From contig DCPV01000203.1 in NCBI GenBank assembly GCA_002323775.1, positions 1,566 to 11,519 on the forward strand: a stretch of DNA of 9,954 nucleotides, given 5' to 3'. The notes beneath the pieces were generated by a model that saw only the letters and a list, made by a program, of their open reading frames with translations, was not told the origin of the DNA and ran no database searches. Below are positions 1 to 6,173 of the stretch, piece by piece. Made by a program: the position numbers and the translations under genes. Each line of letters begins with the position of its first letter. Positions within the stretch are counted from its first letter, which is position 1. Origin of the DNA: Firmicutes bacterium UBA1535 (GTDB lineage Bacteria > Bacillota > Clostridia > Tissierellales > Sedimentibacteraceae).

Positions 1-5
1 TAGGC

Positions 6-62
6 TTATATGAATTTGCAATTTTGGATATTAAAAATATATAAAATTCATATAATTTTTTT
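6..62 (+). terminator. AT-rich hairpin with T-tract, probable terminator of an upstream gene
   Basis: A perfect 12-bp inverted repeat pairs 6-17 (ttatatgaattt) with 44-55 (aaattcatataa), with a smaller nested stem atatt/aatat at 28-32 and 36-40 in the loop. Seven T residues follow at 56-62. The shape fits a Rho-independent terminator for a gene lying left of the window, but the stem has only two G-C pairs, so it would be weak. The same bases also hold a possible promoter for the next gene (TTGCAA at 16-21, 18 bp, TATAAA at 40-45), so the role is not certain. Confidence 0.45.
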
Positions 63-122
63 CAAAAAATTAAACTGTCTCATTGCATATGAATAAAAGA
101 TAGTTTATCATGATGAAAGAAA

Positions 123-130
123 GAGAGGTG
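123..130 (+). promoter_or_regulatory. Ribosome binding site that sets the start of the alkyltransferase-like gene
   Basis: GAGAGGTG lies six bases before the ATG at 137. The in-frame ATGs at 110 and 113 lie upstream of this site and have no Shine-Dalgarno sequence of their own, so 137 is the better start. Confidence 0.75.
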
Positions 131-136
131 CTTTAC

Positions 137-613
137 ATGGCAAATGAACAAAGCAAGGATTTTAATGCTATGTTGCAAGATAGCAAGGATATGCCAAAAA
201 TCAAAATAATTACTGACGAAGCGAGTATTAAAAAGTATGGTGGAAGTAGAATGTTTTTTGCCCCGCCGATTGATTATGATAAAATCATGAGACAAGTTCC
301 AAGTGGTAAAGTGACTACGGTAGGAGCGATACGAGATTTTTTTGCCAAAACTAATAATTCGGATTTTACTTGTCCGATTACTGCTGGAATATTTGTGTCT
401 ATCGCAGCGTGGGCGAGCGAGCAGCGTAATGACGATAAAACACCGTACTGGAGAACACTAAAAGCAAATGGAGAGCTAAATGAAAAATATCCCGGTGGAG
501 CTTTAGCTCAAAAAGAAAAATTAGAATCTGAGGGACACACTATCGTTCAACGTGGCAGGACAAATATTCGCTACTATCTTGACAATTATCAAGCTGTTAT
601 GCTTGAGCTTTAG
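137..613 (+). CDS. MGMT-family alkyltransferase-like protein lacking the acceptor cysteine
   Basis: This 158-residue protein resembles the DNA-binding domain of O6-alkylguanine-DNA alkyltransferase (MGMT/Ogt). Residues 46-70 (YDKIMRQVPSGKVTTVGAI...) match the start of that domain, where the winged HTH binds DNA. Residues 103-107 read PYWRT where active enzymes have PCHRV, so the alkyl-accepting cysteine is replaced by tyrosine and the histidine by tryptophan. Proteins of this kind are annotated as MGMT-family or alkyltransferase-like (ATL); known ATLs bind alkylated guanine without repairing it and hand the lesion to nucleotide excision repair. That role is inferred here, not shown. The part after the motif (residues 108-158, ...LNEKYPGG...EGH...) is longer than in classical ATLs and appears typical of a Firmicutes subgroup. 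The start at 137 is chosen for its ribosome binding site. The gene stands alone, flanked by hairpins on both sides. Cytoplasmic; no signal peptide or membrane segment. Confidence 0.8.
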   Translation: MANEQSKDFNAMLQDSKDMPKIKIITDEASIKKYGGSRMFFAPPIDYDKIMRQVPSGKVTTVGAIRDFFAKTNNSDFTCPITAGIFVSIAAWASEQRNDDKTPYWRTLKANGELNEKYPGGALAQKEKLESEGHTIVQRGRTNIRYYLDNYQAVMLEL

Positions 614-672
614 ATAAGAGAAGCTATGCAAATTTTGTTATTATAAAACTTATATTGATTAAATTATAACAC

Positions 673-703
673 AGGCAGCTAAATTACGACTATTTAGCTG
701 CCT
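673..703 (+). terminator. 12-bp perfect hairpin downstream of the alkyltransferase-like gene
   Basis: Bases 673-684 (aggcagctaaat) pair perfectly with 692-703 (atttagctgcct) around a 7-base loop. It lies 60 bases after the stop codon, as expected for a terminator, and is GC-richer than its surroundings. The following bases (aaattattaat) are AU-rich but not a proper T-tract, so termination efficiency is uncertain. Confidence 0.5.
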
Positions 704-785
704 AAATTATTAATATAACTTTAAATCAGATTAATCATATTGTGAAACTTATGCAGAGGAAACCACAAGGTTTTTTATTCATACC

Positions 786-815
786 TTGACTAATATATAC
801 AATAAATGGTAAAAT
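786..815 (+). promoter_or_regulatory. Extended -10 promoter for the amidohydrolase operon
   Basis: TTGACT (786-791) is followed after 18 bp by TAAAAT (810-815), with a TG at 807-808 giving a TGn extended -10 element. This is a good vegetative sigma-A type match and is oriented toward the gene starting at 928. It would leave a leader of about 105 bases. Confidence 0.55.
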
Positions 816-927
816 CAGATGGACTTTATTAATTAAAATATTTTTGAAATTATACCTGAGGAAATTTGTACTTGTAAATTGAATTTGTACAAGCTTAAAC
901 ATTCAGCAAATTTATAAGGAGTTACTT

Positions 928-2031
928 ATGAGAAATTTAATAAAAAATGCAACAATAATTGATGAAGATGGTAATAGCTGTGCTGTAAACGTATTGGTTG
1001 AGGGGACATCAATAGTAAAGGTATCAAAAGAAAACATTGATATTCCAGCAATAGCATATGATTTAAGCGGTTATACCTTAATGCCTGGTTTCATTAATAC
1101 ACACGTTCATTTGATAGATTGTTTTGACGCATTTAATGAAGATAAATTAAAGAGATGGCTGATGTCAGGAATTACATATCTTAGAGACCAAGGTATTTTT
1201 TCACGAAATACTGCAAAAGAAGCAGTAGGGTGGAAAAATAAGATTGTACATTCTTCCTTATATCCGAGCATAGCTGTTTGTGGTAAATTTATTTCATCTA
1301 TCAATGGATACGGTGGAGTTGAACCGCTTGGAGTATCAAATGAATACGAAGCGAGAGAAGCTGTAAAAATGCAGATTGACTGTGGCGTTGACCATATAAA
1401 GATTGCTTTGGATAATGGATATGATGCTTATACCCAAAGCTTAGATACATTGCCATTTGAGCTTTTATCTGCTATTTGTGATGAAACTCATAAGCTGGGA
1501 AAAAAGGTTTCAGCACATGTAAATAAAAGTGACAAGCTAGATATATTGCTAAAAGCAGGAATTGACGAAGCAGCACATGCCTGCTATGACCATATCTCTG
1601 AGGATAGCTTGAAGTTTATGGTTAGAAATAATGTGTTTATGACCCCAACATTAAGTGTATATGGTGAAATTTTAACAAACTGGGGTGCACCTTTACTTTA
1701 TGGAGCAATGGATAATACAAAACGATTTGTTGAAATGGGTGGTGTTATCGGTCTTGGTAATGATTATATCAATGAAAAAGAAATTTGGTCTCCGGTAGGT
1801 ATGCCTATTATGGAAATAGAGTTATTGCAAAAGGCAGGATTAACAATGCAGCAAATAATATCCGCTGCAACAACTGGAGGGGCAAAAATAATTGGAAAGA
1901 ATAATTACGGAGAAATAAAAGAAGGTTACATGGCAGACTTAATTGCAGTAAAAGGAAATCCGTACGAGTTCCCATATTTATTGTCAAACATTAATTTTGT
2001 AATGAAAGCTGGCATTGTTGTAAAACAATAA
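928..2031 (+). CDS. Metal-dependent amidohydrolase (imidazolonepropionase/prolidase-like)
   Basis: The 367-residue protein is a complete amidohydrolase-superfamily enzyme: a small N-terminal beta domain (1-52), a TIM barrel and a C-terminal return to the beta domain (about 330-367, GEIKEGYMADLIAVKGNP). The usual metal ligands are all visible: H59 and H61 in the HxH of GFINTHVHL, K158 (DHIKIAL, the likely carboxylated lysine), H197 (VSAHVN), H217 (EAAHAC) and D279 (GLGNDY, normally GTD or GSD). Such enzymes hydrolyse amide or ester bonds in the cytoplasm, for instance cyclic amides or Xaa-Pro dipeptides; the substrate cannot be read from the sequence. AAGGAG at 916-921 lies six bases before the ATG. 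It is first in a probable operon with the next two genes, with a gap of 85 bases to the second. No truncation or missing catalytic residue is seen. Confidence is high for superfamily, low for substrate. Confidence 0.85.
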   Translation: MRNLIKNATIIDEDGNSCAVNVLVEGTSIVKVSKENIDIPAIAYDLSGYTLMPGFINTHVHLIDCFDAFNEDKLKRWLMSGITYLRDQGIFSRNTAKEAVGWKNKIVHSSLYPSIAVCGKFISSINGYGGVEPLGVSNEYEAREAVKMQIDCGVDHIKIALDNGYDAYTQSLDTLPFELLSAICDETHKLGKKVSAHVNKSDKLDILLKAGIDEAAHACYDHISEDSLKFMVRNNVFMTPTLSVYGEILTNWGAPLLYGAMDNTKRFVEMGGVIGLGNDYINEKEIWSPVGMPIMEIELLQKAGLTMQQIISAATTGGAKIIGKNNYGEIKEGYMADLIAVKGNPYEFPYLLSNINFVMKAGIVVKQ

Positions 2032-2041
2032 GGTTAAATAA

Positions 2042-2055
2042 AGAGCATTAGCTCT
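2042..2055 (+). repeat. Small hairpin between the first two genes of the operon
   Basis: agagc (2042-2046) pairs with gctct (2051-2055) around a 4-base loop, eleven bases after the amidohydrolase stop. With only five pairs and no T-tract it is unlikely to stop transcription fully; it could trim or stabilise the mRNA. A weak TATAAT (2057-2062) with a poor -35 follows and could be a minor internal promoter. Confidence 0.3.
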
Positions 2056-2116
2056 ATATAATAAATGTAACAAAGCTATAGAAAATTTGTATTAGTTGTA
2101 AATGGAGGATTGAAAT

Positions 2117-3211
2117 ATGTCAATTGAATATCAAGCAATGTTTTGGATGAGAAATGTTTGTGAAAGCGATTTTAATACTATTTTGCAAGAAAATAATCTT
2201 GATGATAGTATTATCGAGGGATTAATAGAATTTAGCGATTTACTAAAGAAGATATATGAAGATTACCATTCCTTTGAAGTTTCAACTACTGAAAGTGTAC
2301 TAACAAAAATCGGAATTATGGCAGATGATTTAGAAAATTATCATAATCTTACTGAAACAATAGATTGCTTGTATGGTATTGCTAAAGTAGGTATTTTGCA
2401 AGTAGACGGAATAGATTCCTATTTTACTGTTCAAAAAGATGTCTTTAGAAAAGAGTTTAAGAAATCAGTAGCACTTCCATTTGAAATACTTGAAAATCAC
2501 TCTTTTTATTTTAGATACTATAAAAAAGGGAAAGAAGTTTCTTCTTACAAGCTGTGTGATACATTCAACATTTATTATGATAATAATAATTTTATGATGA
2601 GCAGCTTAAAATATTTTGTAGATAGAATAACTGAAAAAAATGTCAAGGAAGATTATGCAAAAACAGATATGCTTTTTTACATAGCTGATTATGACAGTGT
2701 TTTGCTCAATAAAACTACGAAAAGAAAAGAAGTATGCCCTAAGAGGTTTGGAATTTCTAAAACCTTAGGCAATCAAGATGAGCTTTGGACACTTATAATG
2801 AATACACTTCATGACGAGCTGAAAATGAATCATGATATTTCATTAAATCCCTATGTTTTTCCTGCTTGGAATTACAAATTTTTAAATAAGAAGAAAACTA
2901 TTTGCACCTTTAATATCGGCACTGACAGGTTATTTGTGAGATTGCCTTTATCATATGAATTAGCCAAAGAGTTGATTATAACAAGAAATAAACTCCCTCA
3001 AAATATTAGAGAGTGTATTGAGAAATTCGGCTGTGTTCGTTGTGGAAAATGTGCAAACGAAAGTAATATTGAAATTATTGACGGAATTAGACTGTGCAAA
3101 TTAAATTACAGCAACTTTGTTACAGAGGATTCAAGAATAATTGCGGTTAAATTGAATTCAAAAGATGAGGTAGAGCTTATAATAAGATTGATTAGAGAGC
3201 TTGTTGCTTAG
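2117..3211 (+). CDS. Uncharacterised protein with C-terminal cysteine cluster
   Basis: I do not recognise a named family for this 364-residue soluble protein. It has no signal peptide or membrane segment. Residues 1-115 look mostly helical and acidic; 116-260 are rich in aromatic residues and predicted strands (YFRYYKKGKE, FNIYYDNNN); 262-335 form a compact segment with CVRCGKC (C306, C309, C312), a further C300 and C327. The CxxCxxC spacing with a later cysteine suggests a structural zinc site or, less likely, an iron-sulfur site. The RLPLSYELAKELIITRN stretch (271-290) reads like a conserved domain of its own, so the protein is probably modular. GGAGG at 2104-2108 precedes the ATG by eight bases. 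The gene sits between an amidohydrolase and a phospholipase C-like gene with short gaps, which suggests co-transcription but does not define a role. Confidence 0.7.
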   Translation: MSIEYQAMFWMRNVCESDFNTILQENNLDDSIIEGLIEFSDLLKKIYEDYHSFEVSTTESVLTKIGIMADDLENYHNLTETIDCLYGIAKVGILQVDGIDSYFTVQKDVFRKEFKKSVALPFEILENHSFYFRYYKKGKEVSSYKLCDTFNIYYDNNNFMMSSLKYFVDRITEKNVKEDYAKTDMLFYIADYDSVLLNKTTKRKEVCPKRFGISKTLGNQDELWTLIMNTLHDELKMNHDISLNPYVFPAWNYKFLNKKKTICTFNIGTDRLFVRLPLSYELAKELIITRNKLPQNIRECIEKFGCVRCGKCANESNIEIIDGIRLCKLNYSNFVTEDSRIIAVKLNSKDEVELIIRLIRELVA

Positions 3212-3246
3212 GTTTTTGGATAAATTTATACAATGGAGGATTTTAA

Positions 3247-3879
3247 ATGGCAACTTGGATTGCACATATGAGAATAGCAGAACATTTTATGAATAAAGAT
3301 AATCGTTTAAACAACCCTTATTTCCTCGTAGGCAATATCGGTCCGGATTGTGGAGTTCCAAATGAAGATTGGAGTAAGTTTACACCTGATAAGAATATAA
3401 CTCATTGGACTTTTAAGGATGGTAAAAATATTGATGCTGATGATTTTAAGCAAAAATATTTGATAGATATTGATGAAAGATTTCCTTTTTATTTAGGTTA
3501 TTATTTTCATTTAATTACAGATATTGAGTGGAAGAAAAAGTTTGATGCTAGATATTTTCAATACTTAGAAAAGGATAAAAGCTTTATATGGACTATTAAG
3601 AAAGATTGGTATGGACAAGACCATTTATTTTTAAGAAATAATCCTAAATCAATATTTTATACTATGTTTTCAAAAATAACTGAATTTGATAATTTGTTTT
3701 TTGACTTTTACCCGTCGGATGCCTTTATCAGACAAGTAAATTATATTACAAATTTTTATTTGTCAAATGACGAAAATCTTGACAGGGAGTTTCCATATTT
3801 ATCAAAATCAGATATGGACGAATTTGTTGCTGAAACGATAAAAGTTTTAGAAAGTATTAATCCAATTAAAGATAATTAA
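3247..3879 (+). CDS. Zinc-dependent phospholipase C-like protein
   Basis: The 210-residue protein has the features of the Zn_dep_PLPC group common in Clostridia, often annotated simply as hydrolase. It starts directly with MATWIAHMRIAEHF (H7, H13), followed by GNIGPDCGVPNED with D34, then H53 (ITHW), and FYLGYYFHLITDIEW with H88 and D92; these His and Asp residues are the likely metal ligands. D125 and H126 (GQDHLF) may also take part. It has no signal peptide, unlike secreted clostridial phospholipase C toxins, and lacks their C-terminal membrane-binding domain, so it is probably an intracellular hydrolase with an unknown phosphoester or lipid-like substrate. GGAGG at 3235-3239 sits seven bases before the ATG. 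Only 35 bases separate it from the previous gene, and a strong terminator follows, so it is the last gene of the operon. Confidence 0.7.
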   Translation: MATWIAHMRIAEHFMNKDNRLNNPYFLVGNIGPDCGVPNEDWSKFTPDKNITHWTFKDGKNIDADDFKQKYLIDIDERFPFYLGYYFHLITDIEWKKKFDARYFQYLEKDKSFIWTIKKDWYGQDHLFLRNNPKSIFYTMFSKITEFDNLFFDFYPSDAFIRQVNYITNFYLSNDENLDREFPYLSKSDMDEFVAETIKVLESINPIKDN

Positions 3880-4240
3880 ATTATTGCAGAATAAATTTTT
3901 TATGTCGGCAGATATAGAATTTTATGGGAAGAATTTTTTGAAAATTCTTCCTATTTTATTTTTATACTTTTTAAAACTATATAAATTAATTCATCTATAA
4001 AATCAAAATATTTTGCCAATCATGCTTACTTGAATATTAGGCAATTTAGTCCATAAGCATTATGTTTCGATATGAAAATCAACGAATTTTTTAGATGCAA
4101 GATTTTATTATAAGTATCCATGTGTTTTTTTAGCTAAGATAAAATTATACATTATAATACTTAAAATGCAAAGCTATTCTAAAGAATATGTGATATGATT
4201 TTTTTATTGCTTTTAAATTCATAGCATATGGAGGTATTAA
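3880..4240. other. Intergenic region with terminator and weak promoter candidates
   Basis: No gene is visible in these 361 bases. The left part holds the strong terminator at 3927-3965. On the right, TATAAT at 4153-4158 has only a poor -35 match (ttagct, 4130-4135), and a TGnTATGAT extended -10 lies at 4191-4199 without a -35; either could start the acetyltransferase operon. The ribosome binding site of that operon (GGAGG, about 4230-4234) ends the region. The middle is featureless AT-rich sequence. Confidence 0.55.
3927..3965 (+). terminator. Strong Rho-independent terminator ending the amidohydrolase operon
   Basis: Bases 3927-3937 (ggaagaatttt) pair perfectly with 3941-3951 (aaaattcttcc) around a 3-base loop, and a T-rich tract (tattttattttta) follows immediately. 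It lies 47 bases after the phospholipase C-like stop codon. This is the clearest terminator in the window. Confidence 0.85.
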
Positions 4241-4702
4241 ATGATTCATATTGAAAGAGCAACAATTGAGGATGCTGAAGTAATAGTTAAAATTAAAAAA
4301 AGCGCATATGAAGATGAAGATATTCGTTTTGGCAAGGGCAAGGGTGAATGCGTACAGTATATCGGAGATGTTAACTTTATATCATGGTGTATCAATCGTT
4401 ATATATTATATAAAATAATGCTTGATGATATAGTGATAGGTACATTTTGGCTAGACCATGAAACTGATGATAGATCTAATCATTTTGAGCTACAGGATTT
4501 TTGTATAAATCCTATATATCAAAATAAAGGATATGGTGCTAAGGTTATAAAACTAATGGAAGAACAGCATAAAGACATAAAAATATGGACCTTATCTACT
4601 TTTAAATTCAGCTTTAAAAATCAGCATTTATATGAAAAAATGGGTTATGTGAAAATTGGACAAGATAAGCGTGGCTTCCAGTATGAAAAAAATATTGATT
4701 AA
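4241..4702 (+). CDS. GNAT-family N-acetyltransferase (first of a tandem pair)
   Basis: A 153-residue single-domain GNAT enzyme, transferring an acetyl group from acetyl-CoA to an amine of an unknown acceptor. The N-terminal IERATIEDAEVIVKIKKSAY is the usual beta1-alpha1 start. Motif A is LQDFCINPIYQNKGYGAKVIKLMEE, with the pyrophosphate-binding QNKGYG at 94-99; NQHLYEKMGY at 127-136 is the conserved beta6-alpha4 end with the general-acid tyrosine. Length and motif order are complete. GGAGG ends about seven bases before the ATG. It begins a probable three-gene unit with a paralogous GNAT (33 bases on) and an AraC regulator. The substrate could be a small molecule, antibiotic or protein amine; nothing in the sequence decides. 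Confidence 0.88.
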   Translation: MIHIERATIEDAEVIVKIKKSAYEDEDIRFGKGKGECVQYIGDVNFISWCINRYILYKIMLDDIVIGTFWLDHETDDRSNHFELQDFCINPIYQNKGYGAKVIKLMEEQHKDIKIWTLSTFKFSFKNQHLYEKMGYVKIGQDKRGFQYEKNID

Positions 4703-4725
4703 GTTCTAATTATAAATAATTGCAT

Positions 4726-4730
4726 GGAGG
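4726..4730 (+). promoter_or_regulatory. Ribosome binding site that sets the start of the second GNAT gene
   Basis: GGAGG overlaps an in-frame ATG at 4724, which therefore cannot use it, and sits five bases before the ATG at 4736. The real start is 4736. Confidence 0.8.
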
Positions 4731-4735
4731 TAATT

Positions 4736-5191
4736 ATGATTAAAATTTTGTGTTCCAGTATAGAGGACGCTCAAATAATAACAGAAATAAAAACAGAGGC
4801 CTACAATAAGGAAATCTTTAAATATCTTAAAAGAAATGGAGGTCCGCCAGGTTATGATGATGTTGACTCACAAATAGAGATAGTAAATAAGTTTTTAGCC
4901 TATAAAATTATGTTAGATAACATAATTATAGGAGCATTCTTTCTTATACCAACCAAAGAAAATGTAATGTGGTTTGAAGATTTTGTAATTAAGCCTGAAT
5001 ATCAGGGGAAGGGATATGGCTATCAAGCTATGGAATTAGTTGAAAAATTGTATCCTAATATAAAAGAATGGAAATTAACTACGCCTGTATTTAGCATTGG
5101 AAATCAGCATTTATACACTAAATTTGGTTACCAAGAAATAAAAAGAGATAAAGACATGATTGAATACTCTAAATTTATAGGATATAATTAA
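4736..5191 (+). CDS. GNAT-family N-acetyltransferase (second of a tandem pair)
   Basis: This 151-residue GNAT protein is a paralogue of the preceding gene. The two share SIEDAQII/TIEDAEVI near the N-terminus, YKIMLDNIIIG/YKIMLDDIVIG at 56-66, and motif A with QGKGYG at 90-95, then NQHLYTKFGY at 123-132. By hand alignment of the C-terminal 68 residues about half are identical (33). The region that differs most, residues 24-50, is normally the acceptor-binding face, which hints at a different substrate after duplication. All core acetyl-CoA motifs are kept, so both copies should be active. The ATG at 4736 is chosen because the ribosome binding site overlaps the earlier ATG at 4724. An AraC regulator follows after 32 bases. 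Confidence 0.88.
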   Translation: MIKILCSSIEDAQIITEIKTEAYNKEIFKYLKRNGGPPGYDDVDSQIEIVNKFLAYKIMLDNIIIGAFFLIPTKENVMWFEDFVIKPEYQGKGYGYQAMELVEKLYPNIKEWKLTTPVFSIGNQHLYTKFGYQEIKRDKDMIEYSKFIGYN

Positions 5192-5214
5192 TTAAAACGA
5201 AATTTATTATAAAT

Positions 5215-5220
5215 GGTGAT
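5215..5220 (+). promoter_or_regulatory. Unusual ribosome binding site of the AraC/GyrI-like gene
   Basis: GGTGAT, three bases before the ATG, can pair with the 5' half of the anti-Shine-Dalgarno sequence rather than its usual CCTCC core. It is much weaker than the sites of the two upstream genes, so the regulator is probably made at a lower level than the acetyltransferases. Confidence 0.5.
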
Positions 5221-5223
5221 TAT

Positions 5224-6063
5224 ATGGATTGGCAAAGTGGAATGAATGAGGCAATAAAATACATTGAGGATAATCTTGATAAGAGTATAGATTATGAAGT
5301 TACTGCAAGGTTTATATGTTGTTCTGTCGGTGAATTTCAAAGAATTTTTTCAATATTAACCGGAGTTTCTCTATCTGAGTATATTAGACACAGAAGATTA
5401 ACAGTAGCAGCATTCGATTTGCAAAACAGCAATGAAAAAATTATTGATATAGCATCTAAATATGGATATGATTCTCACGCATCATTTACAAGAGCTTTTC
5501 GAAAATTACACAACACAACGCCTTCTTTGGCACGCAGAGAAGGTGTTATACTCAGAACATACCCTAGAATTTCATTTAATTTTATGGTACAAGGAACAAA
5601 AGAGATAGATTATAAAATTGAAGAAAAAGACTCAATAACCTTTATTGGCATAAATAAAAAAATGAGCACTAAAAACAAAGAGCATTTTCATAGTATTTGG
5701 CTATTTTGGCGAGAGTTTGAAGAAACTAGGATGTACGATATATTAAAGAAATACTCTGATGAAGAACTTGTATATGCTGTTTCAACACATTGTGATGAGC
5801 AAGATTTCTTTAACTATATGGCATGTGTTAAATACAACGGTTCACCTATTAATGACAACTTAGAATTGCTTACTGTCAAGCCACAAACTTATGCTGTTTT
5901 CGATGTTCCTAAGCAGGATGAATCTAATATAGGTGGGTTTATTGAACGTATCTATAACGAGTGGCTGCCTTCTACTAGATACAAGCTAACCGGAGACGCT
6001 GAAATTGAATGCTGTAAAGATGACGGAACTGTTATTCTAATGCCTATTTTATGCCTAGCCTAA
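5224..6063 (+). CDS. AraC-family regulator with GyrI-like effector-binding domain
   Basis: The 279-residue protein has two parts. Residues 5-105 are a complete AraC double helix-turn-helix: first HTH around 24-45, then EYIRHRRLTVAAFDLQNSNEKIIDIASKYGYDSHASFTRAFRKLHNTTPSLAR (52-104), which carries the family signature. Residues 127-278 look like a GyrI-like/SOUL-type effector domain, with FIGINKKMS (140-148), TYAVFDVP (222-229) and a C-terminal YNEWLPSTRYKL...AEIECC segment ending in ILMPI. This is the order of the Rob/TipA-related regulators that sense drugs or other small hydrophobic ligands; the ligand here is unknown. It is 32 bases after the second GNAT gene in the same direction, so it probably belongs to that operon and may control it. 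A hairpin follows the stop, and the next gene is convergent. Confidence 0.85.
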   Translation: MDWQSGMNEAIKYIEDNLDKSIDYEVTARFICCSVGEFQRIFSILTGVSLSEYIRHRRLTVAAFDLQNSNEKIIDIASKYGYDSHASFTRAFRKLHNTTPSLARREGVILRTYPRISFNFMVQGTKEIDYKIEEKDSITFIGINKKMSTKNKEHFHSIWLFWREFEETRMYDILKKYSDEELVYAVSTHCDEQDFFNYMACVKYNGSPINDNLELLTVKPQTYAVFDVPKQDESNIGGFIERIYNEWLPSTRYKLTGDAEIECCKDDGTVILMPILCLA

Positions 6064-6122
6064 ATTATATAAAAAATAAACATTTTCTGAGTGATTATCA
6101 ATCTGTAATGTCTGAACTTTAG

Positions 6123-6154
6123 TAAGAGGCTGCTTATTCCTAGGCAGCCTCTTA
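6123..6154. terminator. 11-bp hairpin between convergent AraC genes
   Basis: Bases 6123-6133 (taagaggctgc) pair perfectly with 6144-6154 (gcagcctctta) around a 10-base loop. It lies 60 bases after the plus-strand AraC gene and 20 bases after the end of the minus-strand one, so it could serve both. Neither side has a good T-tract, so it may work as a weak or protein-assisted bidirectional terminator. Confidence 0.55.
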
Positions 6155-6173
6155 ATTAGATAGAAAATCTATG

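Larger units (their letters stand above)
614..927. other. Intergenic region with terminator hairpin, promoter and leader
   Basis: No credible gene lies in these 314 bases. They hold a 12-bp hairpin (673-703), a short aaacc/ggttt stem followed by T residues near 763-776, an extended -10 promoter (786-815) and a leader of about 105 bases. The leader contains two near-identical aatttgtac copies (863-871 and 882-890) and a 6-bp inverted repeat cttgta/tacaag (871-876 and 887-892). I recognise no riboswitch class in it. Confidence 0.6.

Noticed and set aside
80..295. 71-codon minus-strand frame over the start of the alkyltransferase-like gene
   Set aside because: It is an antisense shadow with a low-complexity product and no ribosome binding site.
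822..927. Riboswitch in the amidohydrolase leader
   Set aside because: The short repeats and one 6-bp inverted repeat do not match any purine, preQ1, THF, SAM, T-box or c-di-GMP consensus that I can recall.
1107..1304. 65-codon minus-strand frame inside the amidohydrolase gene
   Set aside because: It lies across the metal-binding region of a well-supported gene and has no independent signals.
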